From Lentisphaeria bacterium (GTDB lineage Bacteria; Verrucomicrobiota; Lentisphaeria; Victivallales; Victivallaceae): a stretch of DNA of 46,386 bases. Positions 1 to 7,433 of the stretch are shown here, one piece after another. How positions within the stretch are numbered: the stretch's first letter is position 1; each line of letters begins with the position of its first letter. The position numbers and the translations under genes are program-made. The notes below the pieces were generated by a model. It made no database searches. It had not been told where the DNA came from and saw only the letters and a program-made list of their open reading frames with translations. The DNA lies in assembly GCA_017508135.1 (NCBI GenBank), contig JAFVZN010000057.1:1-46386 (forward strand). The letters are read 5' to 3'.

Positions 1-475
1 GATCTCGCTTTGCCGGAGCGCGCCTTGCTGCGCTCGCCGCTCGGGTCGAGGACGCAAGTCCACTCCCCTCGCTTCTCGCTTGCAAAACCCGCCCGGCTGT
101 GCGATATCGCCGCCTATGGGCAGAACTGGAGTGTGTGTCGCCTGACGGCGACCAATGTAGTGGTGATGTGCGCCGCTTGCGCGGCTTATGTTTTTCGGCG
201 CGGGCGGAGTGGGCTGGCGGGTGTGTCGCCTGACGGCGACCAAAGTAGTGGTGAGGTGCGCCGCTTGCGCGGCTTATGTTTTTCGGCGCGGGCGGAGTTG
301 GCTGGAGTGTGTGTCGCCTGACGGCGACCAATGTAGTGGTGATGTGCGCCGCTTGCGCGGCTTATGTGTTTCGGCGCGAGCGGAGTGGGCTGGAGTGTGT
401 GTCGCCTGACGGCGACCAATGTAGTTTGTTATGTGCGCCGCTTGCGCGGCTTATGGTAAGGCTGGCGCACTGCGG
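1..475. repeat. Structured intergenic repeat element, left copy
   Basis: No gene is supported here. The stretch matches the right end of the window (from 45710) in the same orientation: both begin GATCTCGC, then share a GAGGAC...AGTCCAC block, GCGATATCGCCGCCTAT, GTGTCGCCTG and a closing GTAAGGCTGGCGCACTG. It contains short hairpins: GGAC-gcaa-GTCC at 50-61, GTCGCC-tgac-GGCGAC at 137-152, and GCCGC-ttgc-GCGGC at 172-185. Two of these loops differ in the right-hand copy while the stems are identical. The left copy is longer because its internal unit is expanded to nearly four copies. The short ORFs across it are repeat artefacts. Its function is unknown. Confidence 0.75.
135..455. repeat. 88-bp tandem repeat array, about 3.6 units
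   Basis: Units start with GTGTCGCCTGACGGCGACC at 135, 223, 311 and 399, an exact 88-bp period. The last unit stops after about 57 bp at the shared GTAAGGCTGGCGC end. Units differ at only a few positions. Each carries two hairpins, GTCGCC-tgac-GGCGAC and GCCGC-ttgc-GCGGC. Since 88 is not a multiple of three, the repeat is read in different frames by successive overlapping ORFs, which argues against a coding role. Confidence 0.9.
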
Positions 476-559
476 AGTGCCACTTGGCGCGGGAGTTTTC
501 CCGAAGCAACGTCCGACGGAAAACCTCGCGGGAGCAAGCGAGATTGACGACTCTTGCAG

Positions 560-588
560 TTGACAAAATCATCTTGTGCCGCTATATT
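560..588 (+). promoter_or_regulatory. Sigma-70-type promoter of the AraC gene at 627
   Basis: TTGACA (560-565), a 17-bp spacer and TATATT (583-588). This is the best match to the sigma-70 consensus in the window. The predicted start of transcription is about 30 bp upstream of the regulator's start codon. Confidence 0.75.
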
Positions 589-626
589 AAAGACGAAGTG
601 TAAAATTTTGAACTCCGGATGTGAAT

Positions 627-1436
627 ATGCCCTCAAAAATCCCCAAACGTCTTTCCATGCCCCGGGTTATTAAGATACTCCGGCTTTTTTACGTTCAGCG
701 TTACGCGGAAAAGTTTCATGCGGATGAGAACTATGAACTGCTCCATATCATCGACGGTTCGATGAAACTGATTCTGGAAAACGGCGAAGAGTATCACGCC
801 GGAAAGCAGGATACGCTGTTCATCCCCCGCGGTGTCCGGCACAAAGATATTTTCGATGTCAAAAGCGGCGTTGAAGTCTTTCACCTCTCTTTCAACTGGC
901 AGGAAGGCAGTAAATTTTTTGCTTCTGCCGCCCCGGATTGCCTTCGTTCCCTGCCTTCCAAAGAAAAGAATGAACTTCTGCTGCTGTTTGGTATGATGCG
1001 CCTTGATATGTACAATGACACTGACAACCTCGTTATCGCCGATGCCCGTCTTGCCCATCTGCTGGCGATCGCCTGGCGCAACGTCTTTCCGGATGTGAAA
1101 AATGCCGCCGCTCCCGAGGCGGACAACTACTCCAGGATGGTCAACTTTGCCCACAATTACATGACGGCACATCTTTCTGAACATATTGATATTGACGGTG
1201 TTGCGGCTTATTTGCGTACCAGCAGGTCGACATTGCTCCGGGCGTTTCACTATGCCAGCGGTATGAGTTTCACTTCTTATCTGCGTTCGATCCGGATGCA
1301 GGAGGCGTTCTATCTGCTCCGGGAACGGGCACTCAATGTGGCGGAATGTGCGCTCCGCTGCGGATACAGTGATCCGGCTTATTTTTCCCGGACTTTCAAA
1401 AAACATTTCGGTTTTTCCCCTAAAAAAGTCAATTGA
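627..1436 (+). CDS. AraC-family transcriptional regulator, cupin sensor domain
   Basis: Predicted cytoplasmic one-component regulator of about 269 residues. The N-terminal half looks like a cupin sensor (LLHIIDGSMKLILENGEEY, then LFIPRGVRHKD), as in AraC proteins that bind small sugars. The C-terminal ~100 residues hold the double helix-turn-helix: DIDGVAAYLRTSRSTLLRAF, then AECALRCGYSDPAYFSRTFK and the closing FGFSPK. ATG 627 is chosen; an in-frame GTG at 621 is equally possible and neither has a clear ribosome site. It lies directly upstream of, and in the same direction as, the operon starting at 1570, so it probably controls that operon. The inducer cannot be read from the sequence. Confidence 0.9.
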   Translation: MPSKIPKRLSMPRVIKILRLFYVQRYAEKFHADENYELLHIIDGSMKLILENGEEYHAGKQDTLFIPRGVRHKDIFDVKSGVEVFHLSFNWQEGSKFFASAAPDCLRSLPSKEKNELLLLFGMMRLDMYNDTDNLVIADARLAHLLAIAWRNVFPDVKNAAAPEADNYSRMVNFAHNYMTAHLSEHIDIDGVAAYLRTSRSTLLRAFHYASGMSFTSYLRSIRMQEAFYLLRERALNVAECALRCGYSDPAYFSRTFKKHFGFSPKKVN

Positions 1437-1479
1437 CCCGATTTTGCATTTATTGATACAATAATCCAAGTGGGTGCTA

Positions 1480-1507
1480 TTGCTTATTTCTCATTTTTAA
1501 TTATATT
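1480..1507 (+). promoter_or_regulatory. Probable promoter of the glycosidase/ceramidase-like operon
   Basis: TTGCTT (1480-1485), 16-bp spacer, TATATT (1502-1507), in the 133-bp gap between the AraC gene and the first catabolic gene. A weaker alternative, TTGATA-N17-GCTATT, lies at 1453-1481. The A+T-rich surroundings and the neighbouring AraC gene suggest regulated expression, but no clear operator repeat was seen. Confidence 0.5.
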
Positions 1508-1569
1508 TATCACTGACCGCTTTTTCAGGTTGATGGCGGATATTGATGAATTTATGGAGTTTGTTGAAA

Positions 1570-3564
1570 ATGAGCAAATGGGCAGAGTATACATTCCGCT
1601 GGGATGATGCGCCTCTGGATATTTCCCCGCTTTTTGCCGATGAGGTTCCGGTGGGAAAATATGGATTTATGAAGAACAACAACGGGCAGTTTGAGTTTGA
1701 AAACGGCAGAAAGGCGCGTTTCTGGGGTGTGCTGATAAACTCCGCCGCCTGCTTCCCCGAACATCACGAGGCAGATAAAGTCGCCCGGCGGCTTGCCAAA
1801 TTCGGTATCAACATGGTTCGTCTGCACCAGTTCGATGCGGAATGGGCGACCCCCAATATCTTCCACTTCACCAAAGGCACTCTTCTGGATTGCACCCGCA
1901 AACTCGATCCGGTGAGCCTTGACCGCTTCGACTACCTTATCAGCGCGCTGGAAAAGGAAGGTATTTATATCTTTATGGACTTGCTGGTCTACCGCACCTT
2001 CAAGGAGGGTGACGGACTGGAAAATGTTTACGATCTTGCTCCCAACGGTGCCAAGCCCTATTCCATTTTCGATGATGATCTGCGCGCTTTGCAGAAAGAG
2101 TACGCCAGTCAGCTTCTTACCCACGTCAACCCCTACACCGGCAAAGCTCTGGTCGATGATCCGGGAATGGCGATGGTCGCTCTCACCAATGAAAACGATA
2201 TGTTCAACCAGCCCTTCCCGGTGGTGGCTGAACCTTACCGCACCCGTTTATTGAACAAGTTCCGCTCCTGGGCGGAAAAGAATATGCCCGGTTTGGAAAT
2301 TCCGGAGGATTACTCCTTCGACTTCCGCAAAAAGGAGCCGGACGAAACGATTTTGCGTTTCTACCACGATATCCAGAAGAGCTATTACGATGAAATGAGT
2401 GCATATTTGCGTTCCATCGGAGTGAAGATACCGATTTCCGGCAACACCTGGAGCCGGGGATTGACCTTGCCTTCAGCGTTGCGCGACATGGATTTCACCT
2501 GTTCCAATGTTTACTGGGATCTCTGGGGCGATGAAGGTCACAACAAGGACCTTTGCGCGGAACGGAAAGAGGTTTTCGGTGTCGTTCCCTCCAAGATACG
2601 CATGGAAGGCAAACCGCTGGTCATCTCCGAATGGGATATGGTCTGGCCCAATGAGTGGCGTGCTGAATCTTCGTTGTTTGTGGCATCGATGGCATCGTTT
2701 CAGGAGTGGAGCGGAACGACTTTGCACACCTACCGCTACCGTTCGGTTCCGGCGGACTGCATGGGCGGAACCATCCTCGGCGGCATCGCCTACCGGAGAA
2801 ACTTTGAAACCTTTATGGACCCTGCCAAGTTCGGATTGTTTTATGCGGCATCTCTGATGTTCCGGCGCGGCGATGTCGCCCCGGCAAAGGAGACTCAGGT
2901 CATCGCCTTGACCGAAAAGGATATTTACAATCCGGTCCACGGTATGGCGAACCACAATCTTCCCAATATCGAAGCGATGGTCAACTGCGAAAAGCATAAA
3001 ACTGAACTCCGTCTCCCCGGAAGTGACATCCCTGCCAACGCCATAGGTCCGGATGAAATGGGTCCTGCGGAACAGGATAAGGATTCCGTTCTTTCCGATA
3101 CCGGAGAACTCTTCCGCAGCTGGAAAGATGGTTACGGCTGGATCGACACCGCCCGCACCAAATCGGTCTACGGCAGATTCAAACCCGGTCAGACGGTCGC
3201 GCTCAAGGATATGGAGATAACTTTCGACGGCGGTTTTGCCACCGTGACGCTGACATCTCTTACCGGAGAAGATCTGACTTCTGCCCGTTTGATACTCATC
3301 ACTGCCGTCGGACGTGCCGACAACAGCGGAACGGTTTACAACAAAAAGCATACCGAGCGTATCGACATCGGTCACGGCCCGGTTATCTTTGAAGTCATCA
3401 ATGCCGACATCAAGCTGAAAAACAGTGCTTCTGCCGCAAAGTTGTGGAGCATCGACCCGGATGGAGCTTACACCGGTATCGTTCCGTCAACGGTTGAAGA
3501 CGGCATCCGGAATATCCGCCTCGGCGACACCTATCCCTCCATCTACTATTTGCTCTCGATTTAA
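1570..3564 (+). CDS. Clan GH-A (cellulase/beta-galactosidase-like) glycoside hydrolase
   Basis: 664 residues starting MSKWAEYTF. The ATG at 1570 follows GGAG at 1555-1558; the longer ORF from 1543 lacks this support. The first ~400 residues read as a (beta/alpha)8 barrel: FWGVLINSAACFP, INMVRLHQFD, then TNEND with candidate acid/base Glu208 and VISEWD with candidate nucleophile Glu354. This Asn-Glu...Glu pattern is the clan GH-A signature. The last ~200 residues look like beta-sandwich. No signal peptide is visible, so it is predicted cytoplasmic, unlike two of the proteins encoded downstream. First gene of an operon with two ceramidase-like hydrolases. The exact GH family and substrate are not recognisable; GH5-like or an unclassified clan-A family are possible. 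Confidence 0.75.
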   Translation: MSKWAEYTFRWDDAPLDISPLFADEVPVGKYGFMKNNNGQFEFENGRKARFWGVLINSAACFPEHHEADKVARRLAKFGINMVRLHQFDAEWATPNIFHFTKGTLLDCTRKLDPVSLDRFDYLISALEKEGIYIFMDLLVYRTFKEGDGLENVYDLAPNGAKPYSIFDDDLRALQKEYASQLLTHVNPYTGKALVDDPGMAMVALTNENDMFNQPFPVVAEPYRTRLLNKFRSWAEKNMPGLEIPEDYSFDFRKKEPDETILRFYHDIQKSYYDEMSAYLRSIGVKIPISGNTWSRGLTLPSALRDMDFTCSNVYWDLWGDEGHNKDLCAERKEVFGVVPSKIRMEGKPLVISEWDMVWPNEWRAESSLFVASMASFQEWSGTTLHTYRYRSVPADCMGGTILGGIAYRRNFETFMDPAKFGLFYAASLMFRRGDVAPAKETQVIALTEKDIYNPVHGMANHNLPNIEAMVNCEKHKTELRLPGSDIPANAIGPDEMGPAEQDKDSVLSDTGELFRSWKDGYGWIDTARTKSVYGRFKPGQTVALKDMEITFDGGFATVTLTSLTGEDLTSARLILITAVGRADNSGTVYNKKHTERIDIGHGPVIFEVINADIKLKNSASAAKLWSIDPDGAYTGIVPSTVEDGIRNIRLGDTYPSIYYLLSI

Positions 3565-3580
3565 AACAAGGAAACAGACT

Positions 3581-5083
3581 ATGGCTGAACAGATAAAAAT
3601 CGGTTGGGGAAGACGGGAGACCACTCCCGCCGGTCACGTTATGATCGCCGGGCAGATGGGCAACCGTTTTTCCGAAGGTGTTATCGATAAACTCACCACC
3701 ACGGCACTTGCCTTCGACAGCGGCGAAGATCGTGCAATAATCATCTCCATCGACCTGGTTTCGATCATCGGTGATCTGCCGAAGCTCATCCGGGAAAAGA
3801 TCACTGCCGCGACCGGTGTTCCCGGAGACAAGGTAATGCTTTCAGTGACCCACACCCACAGTGCGCCGCAATACGGGGAAATCGTACCGATGGAAAAGTG
3901 CATGGAGCTCTATTTCCCGTCAAAGGATAAACGTTTCGGCAATCTGGGCAATCGGGGTATCGATCCGGAAGAAATACGCAAAGAGTACCCGGATTTCATC
4001 GACAGCGAGCAGTATTTTGACTTTCTGCTGGAACAGATCTCCGGTGCCGCCATCGAAGCGTGGAACACCCGCGTTCCCGGAAAGATCGCTTACGGTCAGG
4101 GTACTGCTGTTGTCGGCGAATGCCGCCGTCTGACCACTGCAGATCGCGGCGGTCTGATGTATGCCCCGGAAGATGATCCCAATGTGCTTCACGCCGAAGG
4201 TCACGTTGACCATACTGTCAACGTTCTTTCCACTTATGACAACGGCGGCAAACTCACCGGTATTCTGGTGAATGTCGCCTGCCCCGCCCAAGTCGGCGAG
4301 GCGTGGCGCGTTATATCAGCGGACTATTGGAACGAAGTCCGCCGGGAGGTCGCCGCCCGTTTCGGTGAAGATATCTATATTCTGCCGCAGTGCAGTGCTG
4401 CCGGTGACATCAGTCCCCACAAGCTCCTCGGCCGCCGCGCCGATGAACGCATGATGCTGCTGCGCCAACAGCAGAATGAAGCTCTGCCCGACTGGAAGTG
4501 GCAGACCCGCGTTTACGATCAGGATTACGGTCTGGCGCGCCGGAAGGAGATCGCCCGCCGCATCGCGGTCGCTCTGGAAGATATCCTTCCCGTCATTGCC
4601 GCCGCCGCCGAAAGCACCCCGGTCTTGAAGAAAGAGTTCAAACAGCTCGCTCTTCCGCCGAGAGTGGCTACTGCCGAAGAAGCGGAGGCAGCCGCCAAAT
4701 CAGCGGAGGAAAACAAGAAACTCTTTGCCGCCCGGAACGAAGTTTACAACGGTTGCGTTCCGGCGCAGCTGCGTGTTGTCGATACCTTTAAAAATCCGCC
4801 GCCGCCGGTTGATGTGGAACTCCACGTCATGCGTATCGGCGATGCGGTTTTTGCCACCAATCCGTTTGAACTTTACCTCGACTACGGCGACCGCATCAAA
4901 GGCGGAAGCAAAGCGGTTCAAACTTTTCTGGTTCAGCTCTCCGCCGGTCGCGGCAGTTATCTGCCCAGTTCCCGTTCCGGAACCAGCGGCTACGGCAGCT
5001 GGCCGTCAAGCTGTATCGTCTCCTGTGAAGGCGGTAATATCCTGGCGGCGGAAACCATTGCAGAGATCAACAAATTGTTTTAA
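3581..5083 (+). CDS. Neutral/alkaline ceramidase N-domain-like hydrolase, cytoplasmic form
   Basis: 500 residues, start ATG 3581 (MAEQIKIGWG) behind AAGGAAAC; the ORF remains open upstream to 3425 but overlaps the previous gene. It resembles the N-terminal metal-dependent domain of neutral/alkaline ceramidases (PF04734): TPAG near the start, THTHSAPQYGE with His91 and His93, HAEGHVDH with His204 and His208, and CSAAGDISPH, where Ser272 aligns by eye with the ceramidase catalytic Ser in its ...GD.SP motif. It lacks the C-terminal domain and any signal peptide. In Lentisphaerota and Planctomycetes such short relatives are usually uncharacterised, so ceramide cleavage should not be assumed. The next gene is its exported paralogue. 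Confidence 0.75.
   Translation: MAEQIKIGWGRRETTPAGHVMIAGQMGNRFSEGVIDKLTTTALAFDSGEDRAIIISIDLVSIIGDLPKLIREKITAATGVPGDKVMLSVTHTHSAPQYGEIVPMEKCMELYFPSKDKRFGNLGNRGIDPEEIRKEYPDFIDSEQYFDFLLEQISGAAIEAWNTRVPGKIAYGQGTAVVGECRRLTTADRGGLMYAPEDDPNVLHAEGHVDHTVNVLSTYDNGGKLTGILVNVACPAQVGEAWRVISADYWNEVRREVAARFGEDIYILPQCSAAGDISPHKLLGRRADERMMLLRQQQNEALPDWKWQTRVYDQDYGLARRKEIARRIAVALEDILPVIAAAAESTPVLKKEFKQLALPPRVATAEEAEAAAKSAEENKKLFAARNEVYNGCVPAQLRVVDTFKNPPPPVDVELHVMRIGDAVFATNPFELYLDYGDRIKGGSKAVQTFLVQLSAGRGSYLPSSRSGTSGYGSWPSSCIVSCEGGNILAAETIAEINKLF
4846..4917 (+). repeat. 72-bp direct repeat shared by the two ceramidase-like genes (copy 1)
   Basis: Matches 6415-6486 at about 70 of 72 positions, including synonymous sites. 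The encoded segment is [20 protein letters not shown]. Surrounding parts of the two genes are clearly more diverged at the DNA level, so this block points to local gene conversion or recent exchange. Confidence 0.7.
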
Positions 5084-5101
5084 TATAAGGAGGTGTGTTA
5101 A

Positions 5102-6652
5102 ATGAAAAAGTTGACAATTTTATTTCTGGCGGTCTCCGGCATCATGCTGATGGCGGCGCCGCTGAAGATCGGCTGGGGCAAAGCGGATGTCACTCCCACT
5201 GGTCCCACCATGCTCCACGGTCAGATGAGCAATCGTCTGGCGACAGAAGTTCTGGACCCGATCAGCACCACGGTTCTGGTGCTGGATGACGGCAAAACTC
5301 AAGTTATGATGATCTCTCTCGACCATTGCGGCTTTGACACCTATCTGCTCGCAGCAGTCCGCAAAAGCATCAAAGCTGCCATCGGCTTTGCTCCGGAAAA
5401 TATCATCGCCTTTGTCACCCACACCCATACCGCACCGCAATACGGTGCCGTGGTCCCGATCGAAGATTGCATGAAACTCTTCAAGCCGGTCGGCAAGGGC
5501 AAAATCATGGGCAAAGGCAACTGCGGTGTCGATGTTGCGGCAATGAAGAAGAAATATCCCAACTTTGTTGACAGTGAAATGTACTTTGAATTTCTGGTCA
5601 AACAGATCACTGCCGCCGCCGTTCAGGCGTGGAAGAACCGCGCTCCCGGAAAGGTCGCTTACGGCATGGGCAGTGCCGCCATCGGCGAATGCCGCCGCAT
5701 CACCATGGATAAGATCGGCGGTCTGATGTACGGCATGGAAGACGATCCCCGGATGCTCCACGCTGAAGGTCACGTCGATAACTCACTCAACATCCTTGCC
5801 ACCTACACTCCCTGCGGCAAACTGACCGGTCTGGTCATCAATCTGGCTTGCCCCTCACAGGTGAGTGAAGCGTGGAAGGTCGTTTCTGCGGACTACTGGA
5901 ACGAAGTCAGAGAAAGTGTCGCCAGCCGTTACGGTAAAAATGTCTATATCCTGCCGCAGTGTTCTCCTGCCGGTGACCTCAGCCCGCACAAGATACTCAA
6001 CCGCCGCGCCGATGAACGCATGATGCTCCTCAAGCAGCAGCAGAATAAAGCTCTGCCCAACTGGAAGTGGATCACCCGCGTGTACGATCACGATTACGGC
6101 ATGGCACGCCGGAGAGAGATCGCCCGCCGCATCATGGCAGGATTGGAAGATGTCATTCCCGCCATCAGTGCCACCGCGACCGGAGATTTGATTTTCAAAT
6201 ATTCCCGCCGCGTTTTGGAGCTTCCGCCCCGGCTCATCACCGCTGCCGAAGCCAAAGCGGCAACGGAAAAAGCCAAATATCTGGAAAAATATTTCAAAGA
6301 CAAGGGGACCGTTTACGATGGCAGTCTCCCCGGACAGCTCGGAGTGATAGAGCGTTTCAAAAACCCGCCCGAAAACTTCAAGATGGAACTGCATACCATC
6401 CGCTTGGGCGATATGGTTTTTGCCACCAATCCGTTTGAACTTTACCTCGACTACGGCGACCGTATCAAAGGCGGAAGCAATGCGGTGCAGACCTTCCTTA
6501 TCCAGCTTGCCTGCGGTACCGGAGGTTATCTGCCGAGCATGCGTTCCGGTACTGCCGGTTACGGAAGCTGGCCCTCAAGTGTCAGAGTCAACTTTGACGG
6601 CGGAAACATTGTAGTCCGTGAAAGTGTAAAAGATATAAACGCCTTGTTCTAA
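5102..6652 (+). CDS. Neutral/alkaline ceramidase N-domain-like hydrolase, exported paralogue
   Basis: 516 residues, ATG 5102 behind AAGGAGG. It is collinear with the preceding gene product but adds a signal peptide ([19 protein letters not shown]), so it is predicted periplasmic or secreted. Conserved points match its neighbour: [29 protein letters not shown] and [10 protein letters not shown]. The second His of the HAEGHVDH motif area is kept but the final His is Asn here. Tandem duplication with one copy retained in the cytoplasm suggests two-stage processing of one substrate class. Only 18 bp separate the two genes, so they are co-transcribed. Substrate unknown. Confidence 0.75.
   Translation: MKKLTILFLAVSGIMLMAAPLKIGWGKADVTPTGPTMLHGQMSNRLATEVLDPISTTVLVLDDGKTQVMMISLDHCGFDTYLLAAVRKSIKAAIGFAPENIIAFVTHTHTAPQYGAVVPIEDCMKLFKPVGKGKIMGKGNCGVDVAAMKKKYPNFVDSEMYFEFLVKQITAAAVQAWKNRAPGKVAYGMGSAAIGECRRITMDKIGGLMYGMEDDPRMLHAEGHVDNSLNILATYTPCGKLTGLVINLACPSQVSEAWKVVSADYWNEVRESVASRYGKNVYILPQCSPAGDLSPHKILNRRADERMMLLKQQQNKALPNWKWITRVYDHDYGMARRREIARRIMAGLEDVIPAISATATGDLIFKYSRRVLELPPRLITAAEAKAATEKAKYLEKYFKDKGTVYDGSLPGQLGVIERFKNPPENFKMELHTIRLGDMVFATNPFELYLDYGDRIKGGSNAVQTFLIQLACGTGGYLPSMRSGTAGYGSWPSSVRVNFDGGNIVVRESVKDINALF
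6415..6486 (+). repeat. 72-bp direct repeat shared by the two ceramidase-like genes (copy 2)
   Basis: Second copy of the block at 4846-4917, differing at about two positions. It codes for the same conserved loop and strand segment. Confidence 0.7.
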
Positions 6653-6671
6653 CAAAAAGGAGAATCTGGTT

Positions 6672-7421
6672 ATGAAAGAATTGTTCCGGTATACCGGAGT
6701 GAAGCGTGAACGCTTCACTCTCATCGAACTGCTCGTCGTTATTGCCATTATTGCCATTCTGGCGGCGATATTGCTCCCGGCTTTGCAGAGTGCCCGCGCC
6801 CGCGCCCGTTCAATAAGCTGTGTCAACAATTTTAAACAGATCGGCAACGCGTATCAACAGTACGCCAAAGATTATGACGAATACATGGCTATGACCGACA
6901 TTGCCCAAAATACAACCAGTAATGCCGGATATCGTCCGTGGTTCTGTTTCATGCCGTATTTTGGAGTGAAGTATAAATCCCCCATTCCCATGAGCTGGTT
7001 CTGTCCGGAAAAACATATACTGCGTAATGATACCAACCACATTCTGGTCAATCCGGGGTGGCAGAATGAAGTTTTAAACAAATCTGCTTATGTTCCGAAC
7101 CTGGAAGCCGGCAACTGGAATGGTGGCGCCAGCAACTCGTGGTTACGTATTCGTAAATATTCCCAGCTTAAAAACATGAGCTTCATTATGATGGCGGATA
7201 AAGATTTCACGAATACAGAATCTACAAACTGGTATTTTTCCTGGAACTCTGCAAAGCACGCCAGCCGCTTAGGTATTAAGACCCATCGCAGTGGAGCAAA
7301 TGCAGTCCGCGCTGACGGATCTGCACTCACTCTTCCCACGACTCTTGCTGAACGTGACTCTTTGTCAAAAAGTGATGAGATCAAACAATATTTCTACTTT
7401 AGCGGCAAACTCGGTATGTAA
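6672..7421 (+). CDS. Prepilin-type N-terminal domain protein with H-X9-DG motif
   Basis: 249 residues, ATG 6672 behind AAAGGAG. Residues about 15-37 are the prepilin methylation/cleavage segment [18 protein letters not shown], followed by the helix [14 protein letters not shown] and [20 protein letters not shown]. Near the C-terminus [12 protein letters not shown] fits the processing-associated H-X9-DG motif exactly. Such proteins occur in large numbers in Lentisphaerota and Planctomycetes; they are predicted inner-membrane anchored with a periplasmic head. The residue before FTLIE is Arg rather than the usual Gly, so cleavage by a prepilin peptidase is uncertain. It sits inside the catabolic operon, 19 bp after the exported hydrolase, suggesting a role tied to that substrate. 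Role unproven. Confidence 0.85.
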   Translation: MKELFRYTGVKRERFTLIELLVVIAIIAILAAILLPALQSARARARSISCVNNFKQIGNAYQQYAKDYDEYMAMTDIAQNTTSNAGYRPWFCFMPYFGVKYKSPIPMSWFCPEKHILRNDTNHILVNPGWQNEVLNKSAYVPNLEAGNWNGGASNSWLRIRKYSQLKNMSFIMMADKDFTNTESTNWYFSWNSAKHASRLGIKTHRSGANAVRADGSALTLPTTLAERDSLSKSDEIKQYFYFSGKLGM

Positions 7422-7433
7422 CAGGAGCTTGAC

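Noticed and set aside
135..455. CRISPR array
   Set aside because: The whole 88-bp period is repeated, with no distinct spacers, and no cas gene is in the window.
10..563. Overlapping ORFs of 73-103 codons in the left repeat
   Set aside because: They are frame-shifted readings of the same 88-bp tandem repeat, have no ribosome sites and match no family.
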